This document shows positions 1 through 7,445 of a DNA stretch of 41,689 nt, one piece after another. Made by a program: the position numbers and the translations under genes. The notes beneath the pieces were generated by a model. That model saw only the letters and a list, made by a program, of their open reading frames with translations. It was not told the origin of the DNA and ran no database searches. The stretch lies in NCBI RefSeq assembly GCF_003344535.1, contig NZ_QPKS01000006.1, positions 1 through 41,689 of the forward strand, written 5' to 3'. Origin of the DNA: Exiguobacterium flavidum. Lineage in GTDB: Bacteria > Bacillota > Bacilli > Exiguobacteriales > Exiguobacteriaceae. How positions within the stretch are numbered: position 1 is the stretch's first letter; every line of letters begins with the position of its first letter.

Positions 1-1
1 A

Positions 2-30
2 TGATAAGCTCCCTCATAAGTAAACAGTTG
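2..30 (+). repeat. Left terminal inverted repeat (IRL)
   Basis: Starts TGATAAGCTCCCT and matches the reverse complement of 1639-1667 at 22 of 29 positions. It also forms the left arm of the hairpin at 6-64. Confidence 0.85.
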
Positions 31-64
31 AAACAATAAAACTGTCTGCTTATGAAGGGAGCTT
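6..64 (+). promoter_or_regulatory. Left-end stem-loop covering the orfA Shine-Dalgarno
   Basis: AAGCTCCCT (6-14), CATAAG (15-20) and ACAGTT (24-29) pair with AACTGT (40-45), CTTATG (49-54) and AGGGAGCTT (56-64). That gives 21 base pairs interrupted by one 3x3 internal loop and one bulged A. The right arm contains the orfA Shine-Dalgarno AAGGGAG (55-61). A transcript entering from outside would fold this way and hide the ribosome site. A transcript starting inside the left arm would not. This is known for other IS elements as protection against read-through activation; its use here is inference. Confidence 0.7.
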
Positions 65-69
65 TTCCT

Positions 70-744
70 ATGTCTAAAAAACGGCATACCGCGCTAGAAA
101 AGATGAGAGCCATCCGAGCATATGAAGAAGGAACTGGAAGCATGGCCGCGATCGCGTCGCAGTTCGGAATCTCGCTAGACACACTCAAAGAATGGAGAAG
201 CGTATACCGAAACGGCGGCCTTACGGCGCTCGAACCCCGCAAAAAATGGACGGGCTACACGACAGAGCTGAAACATCGAGCCGTACGCGACGTCCTGGAA
301 GGTCGTGAATCCATTCGGAGCGCGACAAAAAAGTATGGTATCTCCGGCAAGAGCGTGTTGAAGAACTGGATAACGCAATATAATGGTCATAGAGAAATCA
401 ATGAGAGAAAGAGGCGAACCTCTATGACCAAGGGAAGACAGACGACGTTCGAGGAACGGATCGAAGCGGTGCTCGACTGCATCGGGAGAGGAAAGGACTA
501 CCATGGGACGGCAGAGACCCATCGGGTCTCGTATCAACAAATCTATAGCTGGGTCCGGAAGTACGAGAAAGACGGACCAGACGGCTTGATGGACCGGCGG
601 GGACGCACGAGGATGGATGAGGAATTGACGGCGGAGGAACGCCACGCCATCGAGAAGAAGCGACTCGAGCTTGAAAACGAACGTCTCCGCGCGGAGATCA
701 TGTTCCTAAAAAAGTTAGAGGAAATCGAGAGGAGGCGAAACTGA
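70..744 (+). CDS. IS3-family transposase OrfA (helix-turn-helix protein)
   Basis: OrfA of an IS3-type element, 224 residues from the chosen ATG. It contains repeated helix-turn-helix modules: one near residues 10-50 (ASQFGISLDTLKEW), a second near 70-105 (KYGISGKSVLKNW) and a third near 125-165. A leucine-rich helix closes the protein (residues about 190-222). In the family OrfA binds the terminal repeats and supplies the N-terminal part of the OrfAB transposase. An in-frame ATG at 52 exists but has no ribosome site. ATG 70 is preceded by AAGGGAG at an 8-base gap, so I use it. Near its 3' end lies the heptamer A AAA AAG in frame, where ribosomes can slip into orfB. At 224 residues it is longer than the roughly 100-residue OrfA of many IS3 members and closer to IS150-like OrfA proteins. 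Confidence 0.88.
   Translation: MSKKRHTALEKMRAIRAYEEGTGSMAAIASQFGISLDTLKEWRSVYRNGGLTALEPRKKWTGYTTELKHRAVRDVLEGRESIRSATKKYGISGKSVLKNWITQYNGHREINERKRRTSMTKGRQTTFEERIEAVLDCIGRGKDYHGTAETHRVSYQQIYSWVRKYEKDGPDGLMDRRGRTRMDEELTAEERHAIEKKRLELENERLRAEIMFLKKLEEIERRRN
708..714 (+). promoter_or_regulatory. Programmed -1 frameshift heptamer A AAA AAG
   Basis: In the orfA frame the codons read CTA AAA AAG, giving the canonical slippery heptamer. Slipping back one base enters the orfB frame, which is open from here through the orfB ATG at 759. The product would be an OrfAB fusion of about 525 residues. IS3-family elements make their transposase this way. Confidence 0.85.
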
Positions 745-758
745 GCCAAGTCCGAAAC

Positions 759-1622
759 ATGGACAAGTACGAGGCGATCCGGAAATTCACAGGTAAGACC
801 TGTTTGTCGATCAATCGTCTATGCGACATCGCGGGTGTCTCGCGCGCCGCCTATTATAAATGGATGAGGTGTGTGCCTTCGGCTCGCGAGGTGGAGAACA
901 AAGCCATCGTCGAGGAGATGCGGACGATCCATGAAGCGGTCGACGGTACCTACGGCTATCGTCGGATGCGTTTGAACCTGAAGCGTCGTTTCGGCAGAAA
1001 CGTCAACCACAAGCGTGTACGCCGGCTGATGCGCATCGCAGGGCTTCGCTGCGTGATCCGTCGGAAGCGGGCGCAGTATATTCGGCATCCTGCGCAGCAG
1101 ACAGCTGAGAACCTTCTGAACCGGGATTTCCGTGCGGACGCCCCGGACCAGAAGTGGGTGACTGACGTCACGGAGTTCAAGTATGGGGCTTCGAAGAAGG
1201 CCTATCTGAGCGCGATCCTCGACCTGTACGACGGGTCGATCCGCTCCTACGTGATCGGGCACGCGAACAACAACCAGCTGGTCTTCGATACGCTCGACAT
1301 CGCCATCGCGGGCTCCCCCGGAGCCCGTCCCCTCCTCCATAGCGACCGCGGCTTCCAGTACACGTCCCATGCGTTCCGCTACATGACAGGAAAAGCGGGA
1401 ATCACACAGAGCATGTCCCGCGTCGGGAAGTGCATCGACAACGGACCGATCGAGTCGTTCTGGAGCGCCCTCAAATGCGAGAGGTACTATCTGCATAAGT
1501 ACGAGACGTTCGACGAGCTTCGTCATTCGATCGAACAATACATCGAGTTCTACAATCACGAACGATACCAGCAACGATTAAACGGCCTCAGCCCGTTGGA
1601 GTACAGGGCTGAGGCCGTTTAA
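759..1622 (+). CDS. IS3-family transposase OrfB (DDE integrase domain)
   Basis: Catalytic half of the transposase, 287 residues from ATG 759. After an N-terminal HTH_21-like segment (residues about 45-105) comes the rve integrase core. The acidic triad is D136 (WVTDVTEF), D196 (HSDRGFQY) and E232 (DNGPIESFW), with 35 residues between the second D and the E, as expected for DD(35)E. The C-terminus YIEFYNHERYQQRLNGLSP is typical of the family. No good ribosome site precedes ATG 759, so most product is probably the OrfAB frameshift fusion. The last codons and the TAA stop form the right arm of a 17-bp perfect hairpin. No internal stop or frameshift is seen. Confidence 0.92.
   Translation: MDKYEAIRKFTGKTCLSINRLCDIAGVSRAAYYKWMRCVPSAREVENKAIVEEMRTIHEAVDGTYGYRRMRLNLKRRFGRNVNHKRVRRLMRIAGLRCVIRRKRAQYIRHPAQQTAENLLNRDFRADAPDQKWVTDVTEFKYGASKKAYLSAILDLYDGSIRSYVIGHANNNQLVFDTLDIAIAGSPGARPLLHSDRGFQYTSHAFRYMTGKAGITQSMSRVGKCIDNGPIESFWSALKCERYYLHKYETFDELRHSIEQYIEFYNHERYQQRLNGLSPLEYRAEAV
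1578..1622. terminator. 17-bp perfect hairpin built into the end of orfB
   Basis: Positions 1578-1594 and 1606-1622 are perfect inverted repeats with an 11-base loop; the right arm includes the orfB stop codon. No uninterrupted U-tract follows immediately on the plus strand (AGGGTTTTCATTTTT). It may end transposase mRNA, and from the other side it may end transcripts running out of nupQ. Confidence 0.6.
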
Positions 1623-1638
1623 AGGGTTTTCATTTTTA

Positions 1639-1667
1639 CGACTGTCTACTTGACAGGGAGCTGTTCA
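1639..1667 (+). repeat. Right terminal inverted repeat (IRR)
   Basis: Reads ACTGTCTACTTGACAGGGAG and ends GCTGTTCA. Its reverse complement aligns with 2-30. A similar sequence in the same orientation also occurs inside the left end at 41-64 (ACTGTCTGCTTATGAAGGGA). Confidence 0.85.
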
Positions 1668-1687
1668 GGAAGAGAGGATTTTTTCGT

Positions 1688-2647
1688 TTACCGTTTTCCT
1701 TTGATGTAAGGTACACCGACTGCTTTAGGTGCATCTGCCCGACCGACGACACCTGCGAGGGCGAGGATCGTCAAGAGGTATGGTGCGATCAGCAAGTAGA
1801 CTTGCGGAATCTGGTCGAGGACCGGAAGCTGCTGACCGATGATCGAGATCGCCTGGGCGAATCCGAAGAAGAGGGCAGCGCCCATCGCACCGACCGGATG
1901 CCACTTACCGAAGATCATCGCAGCGATTGCAAGGAACCCTTGTCCGAGGATCGTCGTCAGGCTGAAGTTCAATGAAATCGATGTCGCGTAGACAGCGCCG
2001 GCGAGTCCGCCGAATCCGCCCGAGATCATGACGCCGATGAAGCGCATCTTGATGACGCTGATCCCCATCGTATCGGCAGCCATCGGATGTTCGCCGACCG
2101 AACGGAGACGAAGTCCGAACGGCGTCTTGAAGACGACGTACCAGGCAACGAACGCGAGGATGATCGCGATGTAGGAAGTATAGTAGATGTTCGCGAAGAA
2201 CATTTTAAGCACCGGGATGTCGGAGAGGAACGGGACGTTCTCCTTCGAGATCCGGTTCGGAATCGAATCTGTCTGCCCTTTGTCATACAACGCACGTACG
2301 AGGAAGATCGTAAGACCTCCCGCGAGCATGTTGATCGCGACACCAAGTACCGTCTGGTCTGCCCGGAACAAGATGGCAGGGACAGCGAGGAAGAGCGAGA
2401 ACACGACACCGGCAGCGATCGCGATCAACATCGCGATCCAAGGACTGGCTGCGCCTAGCCCCATCTTTGAAAGCGTAAGGGAAGAGACGATCCCGACGAA
2501 TGCGCCCATGATCATGAGACCCTCGAGGGCGATGTTGACGACGCCGGACCGTTCACTGAAGATGCCGCCTAGAGCTGCAATGATCAGCGGAGCCGAATAG
2601 GCAAGCGCAATCGGCACGATGATATAGAGTACTTCAAGAAAGCCCAT
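1688..2647 (-). CDS. nupQ: Nucleoside ABC transporter permease (NupQ/YufQ type)
   Basis: Second permease of a BMP-dependent nucleoside ABC importer, 319 residues, almost wholly hydrophobic with about eight to nine membrane segments. The motif IFSERSGVVNIALEGLM near residues 30-46 and the loop SVGEHPMAADTMGISV near 180-195 are typical of BPD_transp_2 permeases of this class. In B. subtilis the equivalent complex takes up guanosine; the substrate here is inferred to be a nucleoside. The ATG overlaps the nupP stop (TAATG), implying translational coupling. It is the last gene of the operon. An IS lies 20 bp past its stop codon and has probably displaced the native terminator, since no hairpin remains between the stop and the IS. 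Confidence 0.9.
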   Translation of the reverse strand: MGFLEVLYIIVPIALAYSAPLIIAALGGIFSERSGVVNIALEGLMIMGAFVGIVSSLTLSKMGLGAASPWIAMLIAIAAGVVFSLFLAVPAILFRADQTVLGVAINMLAGGLTIFLVRALYDKGQTDSIPNRISKENVPFLSDIPVLKMFFANIYYTSYIAIILAFVAWYVVFKTPFGLRLRSVGEHPMAADTMGISVIKMRFIGVMISGGFGGLAGAVYATSISLNFSLTTILGQGFLAIAAMIFGKWHPVGAMGAALFFGFAQAISIIGQQLPVLDQIPQVYLLIAPYLLTILALAGVVGRADAPKAVGVPYIKGKR

Positions 2648-3720
2648 TATTTACCGGCTCCTTTCGATGTTTTCGCCATGTCCTTCTTCGTCGTGAAGCG
2701 GTCGATCACGAGACGGATCGCATAACCTGAAGCGACGAAGATGATGATGAAGGCGATGATGATTTTGATGAGTTCAGGAGGAATACCGACCTGTTGCATC
2801 GAGAGACCACCGATGTTGAGTCCTGCGAACAGGAGTGCCGCAAGGACGACCCCAATCGGGTTGTTCGCTCCAAGAAGCGCGACGGCGATCCCGTCAAAAC
2901 CGACCCCCGTGAATGAAGCATTGAGCGTCATGTTCTGGAACGTACCGAGCCCTTCCATCGCTCCCGCAAGGCCGGCGAACACACCTGAGATGACGAATGA
3001 GAGGACGATGTTGCGCTTGACGCTCATACCAGCGTACTCAGCAGCACTCTTATTGAAACCGACGGCACGAAGTTCATATCCAAGCGTCGTCTTCCACAGA
3101 ATGAACCAGAAGACGGCGGCTGCGAGGACGGCGACGAAAATCCCGTTGTGCAGGCGTGAGAAGTCCGTCAGCTCTGAGAGGAACGTCGAAGCGAGCGAAG
3201 CCGACTCTTTGACCGTCTCCGTCCGTTCGTTCGTGATGCCGATATACCTGCGCAAGATGTCATTCGTCAAATAAAGCGCGATGTAGTTCATCATGATTGA
3301 CGTGATGACCTCGTGGACATGGAAAACAGCTTTTAGTACACCCGGAACAGCTGCCCAGAGTGCTCCAGCCAGTCCTGCGCCGATCAGCGCGAGCGGGAGG
3401 TGGATTGCAGTCGGCAGGTCGAACGAAATACCAATCCAGACGGCGACCATCCAGCCGACGAGCACCTGGCCTTCGACCCCGATGTTGAAGAGTCCTGTGC
3501 GGAACGCGAACGCGACCGCTAGCCCTGCGAAGATGAGCGGCGCAGTCGCACGAAGCGTCTCGCCGATGCTATATGGCTCTCCGAAGATGCCGTAGTAAAG
3601 CTGATAGAATCCTTCTCCTGCGTCGTAGCCCCCTGCGATCATCACGATCGCACCGACCGCGATTCCGAGGATGATCGACAGGATCGGGATCAGGATTCCA
3701 TAGAAACGTTCGAGCTTCAT
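2647..3720 (-). CDS. nupP: Nucleoside ABC transporter permease (NupP/YufP type)
   Basis: First permease of the importer, 357 residues, with many hydrophobic helices. FRTGLFNIGVEGQVLVG (around residues 73-89) and ELRAVGFNKSAAEYAGMSV (around 215-233) are the paired signature loops of this permease family. NupP and NupQ are distant paralogues that form a heterodimeric pore together with the ATPase NupO. The start ATG overlaps the nupO stop as ATGA and its own TAA overlaps nupQ, so the three genes are translationally coupled. The length fits the family. The nucleoside substrate is inferred from family and neighbours, not shown by the sequence. Confidence 0.9.
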   Translation of the reverse strand: MKLERFYGILIPILSIILGIAVGAIVMIAGGYDAGEGFYQLYYGIFGEPYSIGETLRATAPLIFAGLAVAFAFRTGLFNIGVEGQVLVGWMVAVWIGISFDLPTAIHLPLALIGAGLAGALWAAVPGVLKAVFHVHEVITSIMMNYIALYLTNDILRRYIGITNERTETVKESASLASTFLSELTDFSRLHNGIFVAVLAAAVFWFILWKTTLGYELRAVGFNKSAAEYAGMSVKRNIVLSFVISGVFAGLAGAMEGLGTFQNMTLNASFTGVGFDGIAVALLGANNPIGVVLAALLFAGLNIGGLSMQQVGIPPELIKIIIAFIIIFVASGYAIRLVIDRFTTKKDMAKTSKGAGK

Positions 3721-5246
3721 ACTTGATCTGCCCCTTCCTTCTTACCGCCGGCCATCAGGAATCCGAGTTCGAGCTCATTCGTCTCTTTCGGATCGCGATA
3801 GGCGACGATCTTACCTTCATAGAGAACGGCGATCCGGTCTGATACGTGAAGGATTTCTTCGAGTTCGAAGGAAATCAACAGCACGGCACGCCCTTTTTCG
3901 CGTTCTTCGATCAATTGTTGGTGAATGAATTCAATCGCTCCGACATCAAGCCCCCGTGTCGGTTGCGCAGCGACCAGGAGGTCCGGTGAACGGTCGACTT
4001 CACGGGCGATGATCGCCTTCTGCTGGTTACCCCCGGACAATGCGCGGGCGAACGTGTCGACGCTTGGTGTTCGGACGTCAAACTTCTCAATCAATTTTTT
4101 AGCTTTCTCGGCTACGGCGTTATAGTTCATGATCCCGCCCTTGGAGAAAGGTTTTTTGTAGTAGGTTTGAAGGACCATGTTATGCCCGATCGAATAGTCG
4201 AGTACGAGTCCGTGTTTGTGACGGTCTTGCGGGATGTGCCCGATTCCTGACTCCGTGACCTTGCGCGGTTTTAAGTTGGTGATAGGTTTATTATTAAGAT
4301 AAACTTCTCCACTATACGGTTTACGAAGTCCAGTGATCGCCTCGATCAATTCCGTCTGACCGTTGCCATCGATACCGGCGATTCCGACGATTTCTCCGGC
4401 TCGCACGTTCAAATCGAGTCCACGAACGGCTTCTACGCCACGGCTGTCTTTGACGACCAGGTTTTTGACATCGAGTACTGATTCTTGTGGATTTGCCTTG
4501 GAATACTCCGCATCGAAGTTTACTTCACGTCCAACCATCATTTCCGCCAGGCGGTTCTCAGTCATCGTTTCGTCGATATCGACCGTCCCGATGTATTTAC
4601 CACGGCGAATCGTCGTACAACGGTGCGCCACCGTCTTGATCTCCTTCAGCTTGTGCGTGATCAGGATGATCGATTTCCCTTCGCTGATCAGTCGGTTCAT
4701 GATCTGGATCAACTCTTGGATCTCTTGAGGCGTCAACACGGCAGACGGCTCATCGAAGATCAAGATATCCGCGCCGCGATAGAGCGTCTTCAAAATTTCG
4801 ACACGCTGCTGCATACCGACAGAGATATCCTCGATTTTCGCATCCGGGTCAACTGCCAGCCCGTACTGCTCGGAAATCTGACGCACTTTCTCACGTGCAG
4901 CTGCACGATCGATTTGAAGGCCTGATTTCGGTTCTGCCCCGAGGATGATGTTTTCTGTGACAGTGAAGTTTTGAACGAGCATGAAGTGCTGATGCACCAT
5001 CCCGATTCCAAGATCGTTCGCGACGGTCGGACTCGTGATTTCCACTTTCTCTCCGCGTACGCGAATCTCTCCAGCCTCAGGCTGATACAGACCAAACAAG
5101 ACGTTCATCAGCGTCGATTTTCCGGCACCGTTTTCACCAAGTAATGCGTGAATCTCACCTTTCCGAAGCTGGAGCGTGATATTATCATTTGCGACGAAAT
5201 TGCCAAACTCTTTACGTATGTTCAGCATCTCAATGACGTATTCCAA
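3717..5246 (-). CDS. nupO: Nucleoside ABC transporter ATPase with two ABC domains (NupO/YufO type)
   Basis: A 509-residue cytoplasmic ATPase with two fused ABC domains, as in sugar and nucleoside importers of the RbsA class. Domain 1 has Walker A GENGAGKST (37-45), a degenerate signature SVGMQQR (about 145) and Walker B ILIFDEPSAVL. Domain 2 has a degenerate Walker A (GIDGNGQTE), an intact signature LSGGNQQKAI (about 408) and LLVAAQPTRGLDVGA. The start appears to be TTG (5246), preceded by GGAGTGG. An internal ATG seven codons in is possible but has a weaker ribosome site. It is separated from nupN by a 68-bp gap with a weak hairpin and overlaps nupP by ATGA. Confidence 0.92.
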   Translation of the reverse strand: MEYVIEMLNIRKEFGNFVANDNITLQLRKGEIHALLGENGAGKSTLMNVLFGLYQPEAGEIRVRGEKVEITSPTVANDLGIGMVHQHFMLVQNFTVTENIILGAEPKSGLQIDRAAAREKVRQISEQYGLAVDPDAKIEDISVGMQQRVEILKTLYRGADILIFDEPSAVLTPQEIQELIQIMNRLISEGKSIILITHKLKEIKTVAHRCTTIRRGKYIGTVDIDETMTENRLAEMMVGREVNFDAEYSKANPQESVLDVKNLVVKDSRGVEAVRGLDLNVRAGEIVGIAGIDGNGQTELIEAITGLRKPYSGEVYLNNKPITNLKPRKVTESGIGHIPQDRHKHGLVLDYSIGHNMVLQTYYKKPFSKGGIMNYNAVAEKAKKLIEKFDVRTPSVDTFARALSGGNQQKAIIAREVDRSPDLLVAAQPTRGLDVGAIEFIHQQLIEEREKGRAVLLISFELEEILHVSDRIAVLYEGKIVAYRDPKETNELELGFLMAGGKKEGADQV

Positions 5247-5273
5247 GAAAATCCACTCCCATGTTTAGTTTAA

Positions 5274-5308
5274 AAGGGGAGGCCGCAGCTCGCGACCCCC
5301 GCTCCCTT
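5274..5308 (-). terminator. Weak hairpin between nupN and nupO
   Basis: On the minus strand AAGGGAG pairs with CTCCCCTT (one bulge) around a GC-rich loop, followed by TTTTAAAC. The stem is imperfect. It may act as a leaky terminator or mRNA 3'-end stabiliser that gives more binding lipoprotein than ATPase and permease, a common arrangement in ABC operons. Confidence 0.45.
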
Positions 5309-5314
5309 AATGAA

Positions 5315-6385
5315 TTATAGCGACGCTTCGTATGCTTTATACTCGTCGTCTGTAGCTGGCACTTTGATCTCGCCATCCATCATTTTCTTCTTGTACTCAT
5401 CGACTTTAGTCAAGATGTCTTCCGAGATGTTGTCTTTCGAAGGAGCGATATCTACACCGCCGTCTTGAAGACCGAACTCGACGATCTTGCCGCCTGGGAA
5501 TTTGCCGTCCTTCGTATCTTTCGCGACTTTCTCGACCGCGATGTCTACGCGTTTGACCATCGACGTAAGTGTGACGTTCTCAGGCATACCTTCTTCGACT
5601 TGGTCACGGTCAACACCGATGACCCAAACCTCTTCACCGTTCTTCTTACGGTTCTTCGCTTCCGTGAAGACCCCTACACCAGTACCGCCAGCAGCGTGAT
5701 AGATGATGTCAGCCTTCTTGCCGTACATACCTGAAGCGATTGCTTGTCCTTTTTCAGCTGCGTTGAAGTCTTCAGCATATTGAACGAGTACTTCTGCTTC
5801 CGGGTTTACAGCCTTGACGCCTGCTTTGAAGCCACTTTCGAATTTCTTGATGAGGTCAGAGTTGACTCCGCCGACGAAACCGACTTTGTCAGTCTTCGTC
5901 GTAAGACCTGCTACGACACCTACGAGGAACGAACCTTCTTGTTCCTTGAAGACGATCGAAGCGACGTTCGGCTGCTCGACGACCATGTCGACGATTGCGA
6001 AGTTGTTGTCTTTGAACTGAGTCGCAACTTTGTTGATGTCTTCAGCCATCAAGAAACCGATACCGAGGATCAGATCGTACTTCGCACGAGCAAGTTGCTG
6101 CAAGTTCGGCTGGTAGTCCGATTGTTTAGCAGACTGGAGGTACTTGTAGCCAGTGCCTTCCTTCAAGTCGTTTTCCTTACCGAACTTCGTAAGACCTTCC
6201 CAAGCCGATTGGTTGAACGATTTGTCGTCAACGCCGCCAGTATCTGTTACCATACCGACTTTGAAGCTGTCTTTTTCGCCGCCTGAACCGCCGTTAGACT
6301 CTTTTTCGTCTCCACCGCAAGCTGCGAGGACCGAGCTCATTGCAAAACCTGTTGCCGCTAAAGCGAGAAGTGATTTCTTTTTCAT
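5315..6385 (-). CDS. nupN: BMP-family nucleoside-binding lipoprotein (NupN type)
   Basis: Extracellular substrate-binding lipoprotein of the NupOPQ importer, 356 residues. The frame is open for 29 more codons, but ATG 6385 starts a perfect lipoprotein signal (MKKKSLLALAATGF) ending in lipobox LAAC with Cys23. It is also preceded by GAAAGGGGAA at the right distance. The mature protein begins with a Gly/Ser/Glu linker and then the BMP domain. The family hallmark VDDKSFNQSAWEG is near residue 48, and GVDRDQ lies late in the protein. B. subtilis NupN and Treponema PnrA bind purine nucleosides; specificity here is inferred. A clear paralogue lies upstream at 7446-8456. A cre-like site overlaps the putative promoter. 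Confidence 0.93.
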   Translation of the reverse strand: MKKKSLLALAATGFAMSSVLAACGGDEKESNGGSGGEKDSFKVGMVTDTGGVDDKSFNQSAWEGLTKFGKENDLKEGTGYKYLQSAKQSDYQPNLQQLARAKYDLILGIGFLMAEDINKVATQFKDNNFAIVDMVVEQPNVASIVFKEQEGSFLVGVVAGLTTKTDKVGFVGGVNSDLIKKFESGFKAGVKAVNPEAEVLVQYAEDFNAAEKGQAIASGMYGKKADIIYHAAGGTGVGVFTEAKNRKKNGEEVWVIGVDRDQVEEGMPENVTLTSMVKRVDIAVEKVAKDTKDGKFPGGKIVEFGLQDGGVDIAPSKDNISEDILTKVDEYKKKMMDGEIKVPATDDEYKAYEASL

Positions 6386-6455
6386 GTGAAGTGTTCCCCT
6401 TTCGAATATGGTCATGCAAGTTCTTGCTACGTCAAGCACCCGAGGCTGGTGATGT

Positions 6456-6489
6456 GGAAGCGTTATAACCAAGTAGAAAGCGCTTTCAG
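6456..6489 (-). promoter_or_regulatory. nupN promoter with CcpA cre-like boxes
   Basis: On the minus strand CTGAAA (6484-6489) and TATAAC (6462-6467) are spaced by 16 bp. The palindrome AGAAAGCGCTTTCA (6475-6488) matches the cre consensus except for its first base and overlaps the -35. A second, weaker cre-like box TGGAAGCGTTATAA (6456-6469) overlaps the -10. This suggests catabolite repression of nucleoside uptake. Seen: the motifs. Inferred: CcpA control. Confidence 0.6.
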
Positions 6490-6510
6490 GGGAATCCCCG
6501 AAAACAATCG

Positions 6511-7230
6511 TTACACACGCTTACGAATGACATGGAAGTCGAATTTGTCAGCGCGGAAATAATTCGCTGAGAAGAGCACCGCACGGTCGAGCTCATCGTA
6601 ATGCGTCTGTCGCAAGACGAGCAGTGGTTGATCCGTATGTAGCTGTTCAGCGATTTTTGCATCGATGCGCGGCTCGATGTGCGTTACCGCGTGTGTGACG
6701 CGGCGCCCGACTTCCTTTTCCAGCGCGTCGAAGAGCGACGTCGAGGAGAACAGCTGGGCTTCATTTTTAATATAATGACTAGGAATCTTATCTACGCAGT
6801 ATACGACCGGCACATCTCCTGCGAGACGAATCCGTTCGATCCGGTATACCAACTCTCCCGGAGCAAGTTGAAAGCGCTCTCGGTCGCGGTCAGTCGGTTC
6901 CACCAATTCGGACGACAAGACTTCAGAACCTGGAACCATACCTGCTCGGGAGATCATCTCCGTCACGCTGTAGAGTTCTTCGATTCCAGAAGCAAAAGGT
7001 GGACGTGCGTTGATAAAAGTACCGACACCGTGTTTACGGATGACGATATTCTCGTCTTCAAGAATTCGTAATGCCTCTCGAAGAGTTGCCCGGCTTACGC
7101 CAAGCTGCTTTGAAAGTTCAAACTCTGAAGGTAATTTCTCGCCTTCCTTGTAAACGCCGCCATCAATGTCGGACTTGATTTTTTCAATCACGCGTAAGTA
7201 AAGCAAACGATGATCTAATTTAATCGACAT
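6511..7230 (-). CDS. GntR-family regulator with UTRA ligand-binding domain
   Basis: Transcription regulator of the GntR/HutC subfamily, 239 residues. A winged helix-turn-helix occupies residues 5-75 (LPSEFELSKQLGVSRATLRE, GVGTFI). A UTRA effector domain fills the rest (EIERIRL-like core YRIERIRLAGDVPV, ending FSANYFRADKFDFHVIRKR). The ATG at 7230 has GGATGGAG upstream and begins right before the HTH; the longer frame adds 34 unlikely residues. It lies between two BMP lipoprotein genes and about 125 bp upstream of nupN, with no convincing terminator between, so it may also be co-transcribed with nupNOPQ. Two related operator-like sites flank its own promoter and a third lies at the bmp2 promoter. 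It is probably an autoregulator of nucleoside uptake; the effector is unknown. Confidence 0.85.
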   Translation of the reverse strand: MSIKLDHRLLYLRVIEKIKSDIDGGVYKEGEKLPSEFELSKQLGVSRATLREALRILEDENIVIRKHGVGTFINARPPFASGIEELYSVTEMISRAGMVPGSEVLSSELVEPTDRDRERFQLAPGELVYRIERIRLAGDVPVVYCVDKIPSHYIKNEAQLFSSTSLFDALEKEVGRRVTHAVTHIEPRIDAKIAEQLHTDQPLLVLRQTHYDELDRAVLFSANYFRADKFDFHVIRKRV

Positions 7231-7260
7231 GACGCATCTCCATCCTCTATCTAGTTGTAA

Positions 7261-7277
7261 CCAGTGCTCAGACTTCT
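7261..7277 (-). promoter_or_regulatory. Operator-like site O2 downstream of the gntR -10
   Basis: Minus strand reads AGAAGTCTGAGCACTGG, which matches the site at 7350-7366 at 14 of 17 positions. It lies between the gntR promoter and start codon, suiting an autorepressor. Confidence 0.6.
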
Positions 7278-7303
7278 GACGTATGAGAACTCCAGCCAAG
7301 ATA

Positions 7304-7332
7304 AGTATATGACGCAACAACTCATCCTGCAA
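7304..7332 (-). promoter_or_regulatory. gntR promoter
   Basis: Minus strand TTGCAG (7327-7332), 17-bp spacer, TATACT (7304-7309). It lies between the two operator-like sites. Confidence 0.55.
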
Positions 7333-7349
7333 TCTTTTTGTAACATGTT

Positions 7350-7366
7350 AGAAGTCTGACTTCTGG
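7350..7366 (+). promoter_or_regulatory. Operator-like palindrome O1 upstream of gntR
   Basis: AGAAGTC T GACTTCT (7350-7364) is a perfect 7+1+7 palindrome, the kind of symmetric site bound by GntR dimers. It lies 17 bp upstream of the gntR -35 box. Confidence 0.65.
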
Positions 7367-7407
7367 CGCTTTGTAACCCTTTTCATCATTACATAAAATA
7401 GGAAGAA

Positions 7408-7438
7408 AATAGGGCATTCGTATCAGGAATGCCCTATT
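7408..7438 (-). terminator. Terminator after bmp2
   Basis: A 12-bp perfect stem (AATAGGGCATTC with GAATGCCCTATT) around a 7-base loop, followed on the minus strand by TTTTCTTCC. It begins 8 bp past the bmp2 stop codon, so bmp2 is a single-gene transcript. Confidence 0.85.
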
Positions 7439-7445
7439 CATCACC

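Larger units (their letters stand above)
2..1667 (+). mobile_element. Complete IS3-family insertion sequence with two overlapping-frame ORFs
   Basis: The element is bounded by imperfect terminal inverted repeats that both begin TGA and share the core CAGCTCCCT/AAGCTCCCT; they match at 22 of 29 positions. It holds an HTH protein gene (orfA) and a DDE integrase gene (orfB) in the -1 frame, with a canonical slippery site between them. This is the IS3-family plan. The base after the right end is GGA; only one base lies left of the left end, so a target duplication cannot be checked. It is the only gene-bearing segment on the plus strand and it lies 20 bp beyond the nupQ stop codon. Both ORFs look intact, so it may be active. 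Confidence 0.93.

Noticed and set aside
6386-6470. Possible purine riboswitch before nupN
   Set aside because: A TATAAC string and a small GCAAG/CTTGC stem exist, but the conserved loop and junction sequences of purine riboswitches are absent.
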